A DNA stretch of 64,000 nt from DSOI01 sp041394885 (lineage in GTDB: Bacteria > Acidobacteriota > Terriglobia > Bryobacterales > Bryobacteraceae): the NCBI GenBank assembly GCA_041394885.1, contig JAWKHI010000009.1:62001-126000 (forward strand). Reading direction: 5' to 3'. Positions 50,756-59,634 of this stretch are shown here, piece after piece; position 1 is the first letter of the stretch; each line of letters starts with the position of its first letter. The position numbers and the translations under genes were made by a program. The notes under the pieces are model-generated. The model was not told the DNA's origin. It saw nothing but the letters and a program-made list of their open reading frames with translations, and ran no database searches.

Positions 50756-51517
50756 TTAAGCAGCAATGCTGGGTCCGCACTCGGGGCAGGGCACGGGGTC
50801 TTCGTTGAGGGCGATGGCGGCGACGCTGGGTCCGCACTCCGGGCAGGGCACGGGGTCCTCGTTGAGGGCGATGGTGGCGATTCTGGGTCCGCACTCGGGG
50901 CAGGGTACGGGATCCTCGTTGAGGGCGATGGCGGCGACGCTGGGTCCGCACTCGGGGCAGGGCACGGGGTCCTCGTTGAGGGCGATGGCGGCGATGCTGG
51001 GTCCGCACTCGGGGCAGGGCACGGGGTCCTCGTTGAGGGCGATGGCGGCACGCTGGGTCCGCACTCGGGGCAGGGCACGGGGTCCTCGTTGAGGGCGATG
51101 GCGGCGACGCTGGGTCCGCACTCCGGGCAGGGCACGGGGTCCTCGTTGAGGGCGATGGCGATGCTGGGTCCGCACTCGGGGCAGGGTACGGGATCTTCGT
51201 TGAGGGCGATGGCGGCGACGCCGGGTCCGCACTCGGGGCAGGGCACGGGGTCCTCGTTGAGGGCGATGGCGGCGACGCTGGGTCCGCACTCAGGGCAGGG
51301 CACGGGGTCCTCGTTGAGGGCGATGGCGGCGACGCTGGGTCCGCACTCGGGGCAGGGCACGGGATCTTCGTTGAGGGCGATGGCGGCGACGCTGGGTCCG
51401 CACTCGGGGCAGGGCACAGGGTCCTCGTTGAGGGCGATGGCGGCGAGCTGCACGGCGGCAGGGCCACACTCGGGACAGGGCACGGGATCTTCGTTGAGGC
51501 TGGCGGAGGCAATAGCC
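50756..51517 (-). repeat. Tandem 57-bp coding repeat, 13 units
   Basis: The repeat unit covers about 760 bases with very few base differences and all in synonymous positions of the core. There are no spacers, so it is not a CRISPR array. The similarity suggests recent amplification or gene conversion. Confidence 0.9.
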
Positions 51518-51564
51518 CCCCCAGAAATCGTCAAAGCGCAGATGAGAATGGTCAGCTTGTTCAT
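50756..51564 (-). CDS. Exported tandem-repeat protein, 13 copies of a CPEC-containing unit (one frame change)
   Basis: AGGAGG 10 bases upstream marks the start at 51564 (MNKLTILICALTISGGAIAS, a Sec signal). The rest is 13 copies of LNEDPVPCPECGP joined by short variable linkers (SVAAIA, GVAAIA, SIAIA, RIATIA, AAVQLAAIA). The unit is 57 bases (54 in one copy). Every core is identical in amino acids, while codons vary only at silent sites (GAG/GAA, GAC/GAT, CCG/CCC/CCT, GTG/GTA, TGC/TGT). A single missing G at about 51049 shifts the frame after the eighth copy; the other copies continue to the stop at 50756 in the restored frame, giving about 269 residues. CPxCG is a zinc-knuckle-like pair; 26 core cysteines are present. 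The fold and role are unknown. Confidence 0.82.
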
Positions 51565-51710
51565 TAGAATGAACCTCCTGACTCGCTTATCGACGACTAA
51601 GGGGAATGTCTTAGAAAAAAATAGGGAAAAATTCTTAGAAAACCTCAAGCTGTCCGGGAGGGGCGAATTGAAGAGATTTTCGACGGCTGGAGGGACAAAA
51701 AGAAGGAGGG

Positions 51711-51788
51711 TGGTACGCCCGAGAGGATTCGAACCTCTGGCCTTCTGCTCCGGAGGCAGACGCTCTATCCGGGCTGAGCTACGGGCGC
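51711..51788 (-). tRNA. tRNA-Arg (anticodon CCG)
   Basis: On the minus strand the acceptor GCGCCCG pairs with CGGGCGT, D-arm AGCTCAGCCCGGATAGAGC follows, the anticodon loop CTCCGGA carries CCG, the T-arm is CAGAGGTTCGAATCCTCT, and CCA is encoded (51711-51713). The first ten bases overlap the last codons and stop of the lnt gene, so processing of one transcript could yield both. Confidence 0.96.
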
Positions 51789-53275
51789 GTACTTCGTAGT
51801 GTACCACCCTTGGGGTGGTATCGGGGCATCAACGCCGCCAGGAATCCACCCAGGCCGAGGACGAGGCATGTCCATGCGAACCAGTCCCCGAGGCGGGTAT
51901 AGAGGGTTTTCTCCTGGATCCAGGAAAATTTTAGGCGACCGGTGGCGAATTCGAAGGCTGGGAGCGCCTCCCTGGGGCGGCCCGCCGGATCGATCGAGAC
52001 CGTATAGCCGTCGTTGGTGGGCCGCAGCAGCCAACGGCGATTCTCTGCAGCGCGCATCCGGGCGAGGAGGAGATGTTGGCGGCGGGCCGCCGATCGGCCA
52101 AAGTAGCCGTCGTTAGTGAGATTCACCAGGACTTCCCCGCCTTGGTTGGCGAATCGCCGCACGAGTTCCGGAAACGCCGATTCGTAGCAGATGAACGTGC
52201 CGAGCCGATGGGACCCCACCGGTGACACGACCACTTCGCGCCCCGGCGAGAAGTCGCCAGCTTCCTGCGTAATCCGGTTCACCCAGGAAAAAAGGGGCGG
52301 CACGAATTCGCCGAAAGGAACCAGATACATCTTGTCGTACCGGGAGAGGACTTTTCCGGAAGGCGCCAGTAGTACCGCCGAGTTGAGCGGCGAGTTGGAG
52401 GGCGTGAATCCCACCGTGCCGAAGAGGAACGGTGTTCCGGTGACGCGCGCAATCCGGTTGGCTTCGTCGCGAAAGGCCCGGTCCGAGTAGTAGTAGAAGG
52501 GGGCGGGATTCTCGGGCCACAACAGCAGCGCGGGCTCTGGTTGACCCTGCTCGAGCGCGGCCTGCAAGGATCCTGCCGCCACGCGCCGGACGGTGGATTC
52601 GAGGCTCTCCTCGGTCCAGGCTTGGCTTTGGGGGACGTTCGGCTGCACCACGGCTGCTGATTCCGAGCCGGGCACGGGAGGAGGCAGCGGCGGAAGAAGT
52701 AACAGCAAAGGGAGAGCGAGCAAGGGAGCCAAATGAAGCCGCGGAAGGCGGAGGATGGCCGTGGCGAAGGCGGCGCTCATGAGGGCGAAAACGAAGGAGA
52801 TTCCGTAGGCGCCGGTGATCGGAGCCAGGCGCATAGGCAGCCCCATGTCGGACCCGGCGTTGCCGAGCAGTAGCCATGCGAAACCGAGGGGTCCGTTGAG
52901 GCGCTCGAGTCCGGTCCAGAGTGCGGCGGCGGCGGGGACGGCCCAGGGCCGGCGCATGAGTGGTCCGGCCGCATAGGCGAAGGCGGCAAACAGCGCGCCC
53001 TTGGCGAGGGCGAACAGCGCGAAGGCGAGCCAGGACAGAGGCGGGGTCATCCCGCCGTGATGCTCGACGACGAAGAGAATCCAGTGGCAGACGCCGCCCC
53101 AGTAAAGCGTGCCGGCGAGCAGCCCATTGATCAGGCGTCTCCGGCCGTCGCGTTCGCGCGCGGCGGAAAGCAGCAGGGGCGCCAACGCCACCGGGGCGAG
53201 GAAGGTCAGATCCCATCCGGGGAACAAAACGATCAGCAGCAGCGCTGACGCGAGCGCCAAACCGAGGTTGATCAT
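51779..53275 (-). CDS. lnt: Apolipoprotein N-acyltransferase
   Basis: The 498-residue protein has about six N-terminal membrane helices (NLGLALASALLLIVLFPGWD onward) and a periplasmic nitrilase-like domain with the Glu-Lys-Cys triad: Glu in LLLWPENPAPFYYY, Lys in RYDKMYLVPFGEFVP and Cys in TFICYESAFPEL. It transfers the third acyl chain to the N-terminal cysteine of lipoproteins. Its start overlaps lipA by four bases. Its last codons and TAG stop lie inside the tRNA-Arg gene. Length is normal for Lnt. Confidence 0.94.
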   Translation of the reverse strand: MINLGLALASALLLIVLFPGWDLTFLAPVALAPLLLSAARERDGRRRLINGLLAGTLYWGGVCHWILFVVEHHGGMTPPLSWLAFALFALAKGALFAAFAYAAGPLMRRPWAVPAAAALWTGLERLNGPLGFAWLLLGNAGSDMGLPMRLAPITGAYGISFVFALMSAAFATAILRLPRLHLAPLLALPLLLLLPPLPPPVPGSESAAVVQPNVPQSQAWTEESLESTVRRVAAGSLQAALEQGQPEPALLLWPENPAPFYYYSDRAFRDEANRIARVTGTPFLFGTVGFTPSNSPLNSAVLLAPSGKVLSRYDKMYLVPFGEFVPPLFSWVNRITQEAGDFSPGREVVVSPVGSHRLGTFICYESAFPELVRRFANQGGEVLVNLTNDGYFGRSAARRQHLLLARMRAAENRRWLLRPTNDGYTVSIDPAGRPREALPAFEFATGRLKFSWIQEKTLYTRLGDWFAWTCLVLGLGGFLAALMPRYHPKGGTLRSTRP

Positions 53276-54204
53276 GACCCGGCCGATGCGGCCACCTGAT
53301 CCGCCATGTAGGAGCTGCGAACGAACGGGCCGGCGAACACCATGCGGAAGCCGGCGGCAAGGCCGTAGTCGCGGTAGGCGTCGAATTCTTCCGGGGTGAC
53401 GTACTTCGCCACTGGGAGGCTGCGCCGCGACGGCTGCAGGTATTGTCCGATGGTGGCGACATCCACCTCGCCCTCATTGCGGAGATCGTCGAGCAACTGG
53501 CGGACTTCGGCGCCGGTCTCGCCGAGGCCGGCCATCAAGCCGGACTTGGTGAGCATCGCGGGATACCGGCTTTTGGCATGGCGCAGCACGGTGAGCGACT
53601 GGCGATAGTCGGCTTGGGGCCTTACACGGCGGTAGAGCCGGAACACGGTCTCCATGTTGTGATTGAAGACGTCCGGGCCGGCGTCGAGTACGCGGCTCAC
53701 CGCGTCGAGATCGCCGCAGAAATCGGGCGTCAGCACCTCGATGCGGGCCTCGGGCAGCGCGTTGCGCACTTGGCGGACGGTTTGGGCGAAGTGCCGGGAG
53801 CCGCCATCGGGAAGATCGTCGCGGTTGACGCTGGTGATCACGACATACCGCAGTTTCAACCCGAGAGCCATACGCGCGACGTTGGCCGGTTCGGCGGCGT
53901 CGAGCGAGAACTCATGCTTTTCCGGCGATCCCTTGGGCACCGAGCAGAACCCGCAGCCCCTGGTACAGAGGTTGCCCAAAATCATGAATGTTGCCTGCCC
54001 GCGATGGAAGCACTCGTTCAGATTGGGGCAGCGCGCGGATTCGCACACGGTGTGGAGGTTCTTCGCGCGCAATTCCCGTTTGAGCGCGGTGACCGGTTCC
54101 GGATGGGTCTCGCGCTTACGCAACCATTCCGGCAGCCGCCCGCGGCGGGCCGCTCCAGCCGGCGGGTCGGCGTTCTCGATGAGGACCAGTCGTGAGGAGC
54201 CCAA
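53272..54204 (-). CDS. lipA: Lipoyl synthase
   Basis: The 310-residue radical SAM enzyme inserts two sulfurs into octanoyl chains of lipoyl domains. It has the auxiliary cluster motif CESARCPNLNEC (about residue 55), the radical SAM cluster CTRGCGFC (about residue 80), VVITSVNRDDLPDGG, NHNMETV, KSGLMAGLGET and the C-terminal RSSYMAD with the conserved Ser. The stop overlaps the lnt start (ATGA). A lipB gene is not adjacent. It is divergent from an alcohol dehydrogenase gene. Confidence 0.96.
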   Translation of the reverse strand: MGSSRLVLIENADPPAGAARRGRLPEWLRKRETHPEPVTALKRELRAKNLHTVCESARCPNLNECFHRGQATFMILGNLCTRGCGFCSVPKGSPEKHEFSLDAAEPANVARMALGLKLRYVVITSVNRDDLPDGGSRHFAQTVRQVRNALPEARIEVLTPDFCGDLDAVSRVLDAGPDVFNHNMETVFRLYRRVRPQADYRQSLTVLRHAKSRYPAMLTKSGLMAGLGETGAEVRQLLDDLRNEGEVDVATIGQYLQPSRRSLPVAKYVTPEEFDAYRDYGLAAGFRMVFAGPFVRSSYMADQVAASAGS

Positions 54205-54275
54205 AGCTCATTGTACCCGGCAGGTCCGCTGCCGTTCGCGCTGGCGGCGCAGGAACTGTGTCAAGATGGCGTCTT

Positions 54276-55262
54276 ATGAAAGCCGCTGTCCTGCACGAAT
54301 TCGCCGCTCCGCTCGTTATTGAAGACGTTCCGGCGCCGGAACCGGGTCCGGGCGAAGTTCTGATCCGGGTCCGCGCGTGTGGCGTCTGCCATTCCGACAT
54401 TCATGTGGCCGACGGGGATTGGCCGCGTTTGAAGAAGGCAACCAAGCTTCCCTTGATTCCGGGCCATGAAGTGACCGGGGTGGTGGAGCGGCTGGGCGAC
54501 GGCGTAACCGGCGTTACAGTGGGGGCCCGCGTCGGTGTGCCGTGGCTTCATTCTTCCTGCGGTGCTTGCGAGTACTGCGCTTCTGGACGCGAAACGTTGT
54601 GTTCGAGTCAGGCGATCACTGGCGTGACGGTGGACGGTGGTTTCGCCGAATACATCAAGGCGCCAGCGAGCCACGTGGCGGCCATCCCCGATTCGGTGGC
54701 CGACAGGGACGCGGCGCCATTGCTTTGCGCCGGGCTCACGGTCTACAAGGCGCTCAAATCCGCCGGTGTCGAGGCGGGGCAGCAAGTGGTGATCTACGGC
54801 GTCGGCGGACTGGGCCATTTGGCGATTCAGGTCGCCAATGCCCAAGGCGCATCGGTGGCCGCGGTAGATGTAAGCGAGGAAAAGCTGGCGCTCGCCCGAG
54901 AATCCGGAGCGGTGTGGGCGGGCATGGCGAAGCCGCCTCGCGGTCACGTGGTGTTGGTTACTTCCGGCAGCGTCAAGGCATATGAAGCGGCCTTTGGGAG
55001 CGTTCGCAAGGGAGGCACGCTGGTGGTGGTGGGGATGCCGGCGGAATCGATTCCCTTATCCGCGTTCGCAATGGTGTCGGGGGAGTTGCGCGTGATCGGC
55101 TCGGCGGTGGGAACGCGGGAGGATTTGCGAGAGACGCTCGCGCTTGCAGGCCGGGGTCTGCTTCACTGCCACACCCAGGGCGCGCCGCTTGCGGATGCTC
55201 CGGCGGTGATGAACAGGCTTCGGGAGGGCAGCGTCACGGGGCGCGTCGTGCTCGAGATGTAG
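54276..55262 (+). CDS. Zinc-dependent alcohol dehydrogenase (MDR superfamily)
   Basis: The start at 54276 (MKAAVLHEFAAPLVIEDVPA) is chosen over upstream frames that overlap lipA. The 328-residue protein has the catalytic zinc ligands Cys in RACGVCHSDIHVADGD, His-Glu in IPGHEVTG and a Cys in LLCAGLTVYKAL, the structural zinc site CGACEYCASGRETLC, and the NAD fold VVIYGVGGLGHLAIQVA. This is the AdhA/AdhP type of class III-like bacterial ADH that oxidises ethanol and other short alcohols. No other gene of the pathway adjoins. Confidence 0.92.
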   Translation: MKAAVLHEFAAPLVIEDVPAPEPGPGEVLIRVRACGVCHSDIHVADGDWPRLKKATKLPLIPGHEVTGVVERLGDGVTGVTVGARVGVPWLHSSCGACEYCASGRETLCSSQAITGVTVDGGFAEYIKAPASHVAAIPDSVADRDAAPLLCAGLTVYKALKSAGVEAGQQVVIYGVGGLGHLAIQVANAQGASVAAVDVSEEKLALARESGAVWAGMAKPPRGHVVLVTSGSVKAYEAAFGSVRKGGTLVVVGMPAESIPLSAFAMVSGELRVIGSAVGTREDLRETLALAGRGLLHCHTQGAPLADAPAVMNRLREGSVTGRVVLEM

Positions 55263-55269
55263 GACGGAC

Positions 55270-56292
55270 TCAGCCTGACTTCACCTCGGTCCAATAGCGA
55301 TCCCGCAGCCGTTGCGCCTCCACCGGGAGCGGTGCGAACCATTCTCCACGCGAGAGCGTTTCCGCGTCCGGATACACCACCGGGTTGCTGCGCATGGCCT
55401 CGGGCAGTAGCTTGCGTGCGGCCGCGTTGGCGGTGGCGGTCCGCGAGTCCACGACAATCGCGGCTGCTATTTCCGGACGGAGCAAGAAGTCGATGAAGCG
55501 GTGTGCCATTTCCTTTCTCGGACTCTCGCGCAAGATCACCGCGTTGTCGGCATAGAGCGGGAAGCCTTCGCGGGGATAGACGAATGCGACCTGATCGGAA
55601 TCGTCGATCGCGAATTGAGCGGTTGTCGCCCACATATGACACGCGAGCAGGTCTCCGGCGACGAGTTGATCGCGGGCCTCGACGTTGATATAGGCGCGCA
55701 CGAGCGGTTTCTGCGCGAGCAACTCATCGCGGGCGATGCGAAGATCCTCGGGCCTTGGAGAGTTCAGCGGAAGTCCGCGTTTCTTGAGGGCGGCCCCCAT
55801 GGTGTCGGCCGGGTCGTCCAGCATGGTGAGGCGTCCGCGCAGGCGGGCGTCCCACAGATCCGCCCAGCCGGTGGGAGCGGGCGTCAATTCGCGGCGGTAG
55901 GCGATACCCGTGGCTCCCCACATATAGGGGACGCACCAATCCAATTTTCGGTCCCATACCGGCGAGCGCATCGTGGCGTCCAGATTGTCGAGCCTCGTGA
56001 GCCGCCCATGATCCATCGGAGCGAGTAACTTCTTTTCCCGCATCGGTTCGATGAAGTAGTTCGATGGAAACACGACATCCCATCCCGAGTTGCCGGAGAA
56101 CACTTTCGCGAGTAACTCCTCATTGCTTTCGTAGACCGAGTAGCGCACCTCGATGCCGGTCTCTTCTCGAAAATCGGCAAGTGTCTGGTTGCCCAGGTAC
56201 TCGGACCAGTTGAATACGTTCAGGCGCGGCGCGGGCGCACGGCAGGCTCCCGCCACCGCGGCCAGGGAGAGCAGGAACGGACGCCGTTTCAT
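55270..56292 (-). CDS. potD: Spermidine/putrescine ABC transporter substrate-binding protein
   Basis: ATG at 56292 starts KRRPFLLSLAAVAGACRAPA, a twin-arginine or lipoprotein-like signal with a Cys at the potential lipobox (AGAC). The 340-residue mature protein begins LNVFNWSEYLGNQTLADFRE, and has DVVFPSNYFIEPMREKKLLA and VPYMWGATGIAYRRELTP, the PotD polyamine-binding pattern. It delivers polyamines to PotBC. The start overlaps the end of potC. In this operon all four genes overlap in ATGA steps (potA-potB-potC-potD). Binding specificity between spermidine and putrescine is not resolved. Confidence 0.92.
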   Translation of the reverse strand: MKRRPFLLSLAAVAGACRAPAPRLNVFNWSEYLGNQTLADFREETGIEVRYSVYESNEELLAKVFSGNSGWDVVFPSNYFIEPMREKKLLAPMDHGRLTRLDNLDATMRSPVWDRKLDWCVPYMWGATGIAYRRELTPAPTGWADLWDARLRGRLTMLDDPADTMGAALKKRGLPLNSPRPEDLRIARDELLAQKPLVRAYINVEARDQLVAGDLLACHMWATTAQFAIDDSDQVAFVYPREGFPLYADNAVILRESPRKEMAHRFIDFLLRPEIAAAIVVDSRTATANAAARKLLPEAMRSNPVVYPDAETLSRGEWFAPLPVEAQRLRDRYWTEVKSG

Positions 56293-57047
56293 CGCCTTTG
56301 CAAACCCTCCGCGGCCAGAATCAGGCCACCCAGGCCGACTACGATCACGGCGGAAATGGCGTTGACCACCGGACTGACACCGCGCCGCGCCATGCCGTAA
56401 ATCACCATCGGCAGGGTTTCTGAATCCACGCCGGCCACGAGGCTGGTGATCACGTAGTCGTCGAATGAGACGGTGAACGCAAGCAGCGCCGCCGCCCCAA
56501 CGCCCGGCCCGAGCAGCGGTAGCGTGATGCGCCGGAAAGCATCCCACTCGCTCGCGCCCAAATCGAGGGCCGCTTCCTCGAGCGCCGGGTCGATGGTACG
56601 CAGGCGCGCGCGCACTACCAGCACGACGTAGGCGATGGAGAAGGCGGTGTGGGCGAGGATAACCGTCAGCATGCCGAGGCGAACGTCCAAGTACTGGAAG
56701 ATCCACTGAAACAAAGCCAATAACGAAACGCCGGTGACGATCTCGGGAGTCACCAGCGAAAGATGCAGAGAGGCTTCGAGCGCCGGGGCGCGGCGCTTTC
56801 GCATCCCGTAGGCGCAGAGAGTACCGATGGCCGTGGCCGCCAGCGTCGCGGCCACGGCGATCGAGAGGCTGTTCAGGGTGGATTCGATCAGCCGTGGGTC
56901 ATCCAGAATCGCGCGATACCAGCGCAGCGAGAATCCTTCCCATTGCGTGAACCGGGATTGGTTGAAGCTGAACAAAGCCAAAACGGCGAGCGGGAGATGC
57001 AGAAACAGATAGACGCACACCGCGGCTGCCGCCATCGTGGTTCTCAT
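56289..57047 (-). CDS. potC: Spermidine/putrescine ABC transporter permease PotC
   Basis: The 252-residue protein has six membrane helices starting MAAAAVCVYLFLHLPLAVLAL and the EAA loop LEEAALDLGASEWDAFRRITLPLLGPG (EAA---G motif) that contacts the ATPase. It is the second permease of the PotABCD polyamine importer. The start at 57047 is set by ATGA overlap with potB; the frame extends further upstream antisense. The stop overlaps potD. Confidence 0.93.
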   Translation of the reverse strand: MRTTMAAAAVCVYLFLHLPLAVLALFSFNQSRFTQWEGFSLRWYRAILDDPRLIESTLNSLSIAVAATLAATAIGTLCAYGMRKRRAPALEASLHLSLVTPEIVTGVSLLALFQWIFQYLDVRLGMLTVILAHTAFSIAYVVLVVRARLRTIDPALEEAALDLGASEWDAFRRITLPLLGPGVGAAALLAFTVSFDDYVITSLVAGVDSETLPMVIYGMARRGVSPVVNAISAVIVVGLGGLILAAEGLQRR

Positions 57048-57874
57048 GAGAACTCTCCCTTTTGCCGGCGCAACAGCCACGTGACCGCGGCGAGAACCAG
57101 CATCATCAGCACCAGCGAGATCGCGGACCCGAAGGGCCAATCGCGGGCCGAGGTGAATTGCTGCTGGATGACGTTTCCGATGAGAGTGCTCTTGCCGCCG
57201 CCCAGAAGATCCGGGGTGAGGTAGGCGCCGAGGCTTGGAATGAACACCAATACCGAGCCGGCGATCATACCCGGGCGGGTCAGAGGAAGAGTGACGGTGG
57301 CTAGGGCCACCCATGGGCGAGCGCCCAGGTCCGCGGCAGCTTCTTCGAGCGCGGTATCCATGCGCTCGAGCGTCGCGTAGATGGGCAGCACCATGAAGGG
57401 GAGATATCCATACACGAGCCCGAGCACCACCGCGCCGTCGTTGTAGAGCAGGGGGAGCGGCTCGGCGATCGCGCCCACGCCAGCCAGGATCGTATTGATC
57501 AGTCCGGTGTCCCGAAGAAGGAACATCCAAGCGTACGTGCGGACGAGAAAACTGGTCCAGAATGGCAGCATTACCAAATGGAGATACCAGTTACGCCGGC
57601 GTCCGCTTCTGGCGATGAACAGAGCCAGAGGAAACGCCAGCACCAGACAGATGAGCGTCGCCGCAAGTGCAATCAATAGGGACTTCAGCGCTATGCCAAA
57701 GTACAAGAGATCGGCCAGTCGCGAGTAACTTTCCAATGTGAGAGGGCGGCTTTGTCCTCCGTACACGCCGCGCGTGAGCAGGCTGTAAGCGGCTACGATG
57801 ACCAGGGGCGCCGCCAGCAGGCAGAGCGCCACGAGCCGGGCGGGGGCCAGGAACCAGAACCGCGCGTTTCTCAT
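57044..57874 (-). CDS. potB: Spermidine/putrescine ABC transporter permease PotB
   Basis: The start at 57874 (MRNARFWFLAPARLVALCLL) overlaps the potA stop in an ATGA. The 276-residue protein has six predicted membrane helices, including FGIALKSLLIALAATLICLV and LVYGYLPFMVLPIYATLERM, and the EAA loop LEEAAADLGARPWVALATVTLPL. It pairs with PotC to form the transmembrane channel. Length is normal. Confidence 0.93.
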   Translation of the reverse strand: MRNARFWFLAPARLVALCLLAAPLVIVAAYSLLTRGVYGGQSRPLTLESYSRLADLLYFGIALKSLLIALAATLICLVLAFPLALFIARSGRRRNWYLHLVMLPFWTSFLVRTYAWMFLLRDTGLINTILAGVGAIAEPLPLLYNDGAVVLGLVYGYLPFMVLPIYATLERMDTALEEAAADLGARPWVALATVTLPLTRPGMIAGSVLVFIPSLGAYLTPDLLGGGKSTLIGNVIQQQFTSARDWPFGSAISLVLMMLVLAAVTWLLRRQKGEFS

Positions 57875-58845
57875 CCCGGAAGCCGCAGTTCGTCGGACGC
57901 CTGCCACCAGAGGTGGACCTGCTGGCCAGGTTCGAAATCGCAATCGGTCCGCGCGAGTTGCACGGTCAGGGCGGCGTCATTTTCCATACGCGCGATCAAC
58001 TGGACCCTGTCGCCGAGGAACGTGGTTCGCTGGACCTGCCCGAGGTGTACGGTCCGGTCCACCTGAGGCCTCGACGCCGACACCCGCACGGCCTCCGGGC
58101 GGATGCCGACATCGCCGATCCAATTCACGGCGCCGAGGAACGACGCGGCAAACCGGGTCCGCGGCCGCACGTAGACATCGAAGGGTGAACCGGCCTGTTC
58201 CAGGCGTCCTCCCTTCATGAGCGCGATGGTGTCGGCCATCGCCAGAGCTTCTTCTTTGTCATGGGTCACCATCACGAAGGCGATGCCGACGCGGCGCTGA
58301 AGGCTTTTGAGTTCGTCTCGCACCTGTGCTCTCAGATTGGGGTCGAGCGCGGCGAGCGGTTCGTCCAGAAGGAGCACGTCCGGCTGGAGGACCAAGGAAC
58401 GGGCGAGGGCGACGCGCTGCTTCTCGCCACCGGAGAGCTGGGACGGACGGCGATCCTCCAGGCCATTGAGATGCAGCAAGTCGATCATGTCCCGGGACCG
58501 CTTCTCGATCCCGTCCATTCGCTTGCGATGCATCCCAAAGGCGATATTCTCGCGGACGGTCATGTGCGGGAACAGAGCGTAGCTTTGAAATACGGTGGAC
58601 ACGTTTCGCCGATAGGGGGGCTGCGTGGTGATGTCTTCGTCGTGGAGAAGAATGTGGCCTGCAGTGGGCGAGTCGAGTCCAGCGATGAGGCGCAGAGTGG
58701 TTGTCTTGCCACAGCCGGAGGGGCCGAGGAGAGCGAACAGGGTGGCTGGGTCCACTTGAAAGGAGATTCCATCCACCGCCATTTGGTCCGGGGGGTGTTC
58801 CGGGTAGTGCTTGGTGACTTCCCGGAGTGCGAGAACGGGCCTCAT
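57871..58845 (-). CDS. potA: Spermidine/putrescine ABC transporter ATP-binding protein
   Basis: The start at 58845 (MRPVLALREVTKHYPEHPPD) removes an antisense extension. The 324-residue protein has Walker A LLGPSGCGKTTTLRLIAGLD, Q-loop TVFQSYALFPH, signature QLSGGEKQRVALARSLVLQP, Walker B LLLDEPLAALD and H-loop VMVTHDKEEAL, plus a C-terminal TOBE/OB domain (VQRTTFLGDRVQLIARMEND). It energises PotBC. First gene of the pot operon, divergent from the unknown gene at 58908. Confidence 0.95.
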   Translation of the reverse strand: MRPVLALREVTKHYPEHPPDQMAVDGISFQVDPATLFALLGPSGCGKTTTLRLIAGLDSPTAGHILLHDEDITTQPPYRRNVSTVFQSYALFPHMTVRENIAFGMHRKRMDGIEKRSRDMIDLLHLNGLEDRRPSQLSGGEKQRVALARSLVLQPDVLLLDEPLAALDPNLRAQVRDELKSLQRRVGIAFVMVTHDKEEALAMADTIALMKGGRLEQAGSPFDVYVRPRTRFAASFLGAVNWIGDVGIRPEAVRVSASRPQVDRTVHLGQVQRTTFLGDRVQLIARMENDAALTVQLARTDCDFEPGQQVHLWWQASDELRLPG

Positions 58846-58907
58846 GCATTGAATGATAAGGCTTTTCGCGGATGGGAAGTCCGCTCGCGCCCGGCTAGAG
58901 TGGGACT

Positions 58908-59612
58908 GTGGGGCAGTTTGACGAAACCGGCAAGAAACCGGGCGTGGCCAAGCGATGCGTGGCCGAGTCCGGCGCTGAGCAATTGGGGGACGCCGAGAAA
59001 CTGGGGCAAAAGACACTGGGCGCACTGCGGGGCATCGTCTCGCACCAGCCGTCAAGCGAAACCGCCGGCCGGATTGCGATTTGGCTTTGGGTAGAGGATC
59101 CGGAATTCGCAAAGCGCGCCGTGTGCTGCACGGCCCCGTTTGCTGCTGACATCCATGCGATGCCGGCGCACCGGAGGCGCCAATGGCGGGGCTTGCTGTT
59201 GCAGGCCGATATCTCCGGCCGGGACCGTCCGTGCCCGGAGTGGCTGGAGCAATCGCGCCGGCGTATCGCCGCGCTTGGGAGAGCGGAGTTTCAATTCCAC
59301 GTCGCGCACTGGCTCAACTCGATACCGGCGACCGGTCGTGCCGATCAGCAGCCTACGCCGGTCACGCGGCTGGGCAGCCATTTGTTGAAGTCACTGGTAT
59401 GGTGGTCCACGCTGTGCCGGGAAGGGCATCTCGACGACGCGGTGGTGCGCCTGGCCGGTGTTCGTTGGAGCCGTAAGGTCCGCCAGCGCCGTGTTGCCGG
59501 GGCAGTGGCGTTCGCCGTCGCCGGCATGCACGAAGCCACGCAAATCCCGGACTTGGCGATTTCGCCGCCCGTGGATTCCTTCGCGATCGACTATCTGTCA
59601 CCGATCGTCTGA
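58908..59612 (+). CDS. Protein of unknown function, helical
   Basis: A GTG start at 58908 gives 234 residues with a helical pattern: VAESGAEQLGDAEKLGQKTL, then WLEQSRRRIAALGRAEFQFH and LLKSLVWWSTLCREGHLDDA. The last two resemble the repeat-rich domain of DUF4132/MolR-like proteins, but no full match is possible by eye. No signal or membrane segment. It is divergent from potA (62 bases) and convergent with the Nramp gene, 22 bases away. Function not inferred. Confidence 0.55.
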   Translation: MGQFDETGKKPGVAKRCVAESGAEQLGDAEKLGQKTLGALRGIVSHQPSSETAGRIAIWLWVEDPEFAKRAVCCTAPFAADIHAMPAHRRRQWRGLLLQADISGRDRPCPEWLEQSRRRIAALGRAEFQFHVAHWLNSIPATGRADQQPTPVTRLGSHLLKSLVWWSTLCREGHLDDAVVRLAGVRWSRKVRQRRVAGAVAFAVAGMHEATQIPDLAISPPVDSFAIDYLSPIV

Positions 59613-59634
59613 CAAAGCCTGCCCGACGCCGAGG

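Noticed and set aside
50756..51517. CRISPR array from tandem repeats
   Set aside because: Units are contiguous coding repeats of 57 bases without spacers.
51089..51799. 236-residue plus-strand frame with repeated SGQGTGSSLRAMAATLGPH
   Set aside because: Opposite strand of the CPEC repeat gene; synonymous variation and the signal peptide support the minus strand instead.
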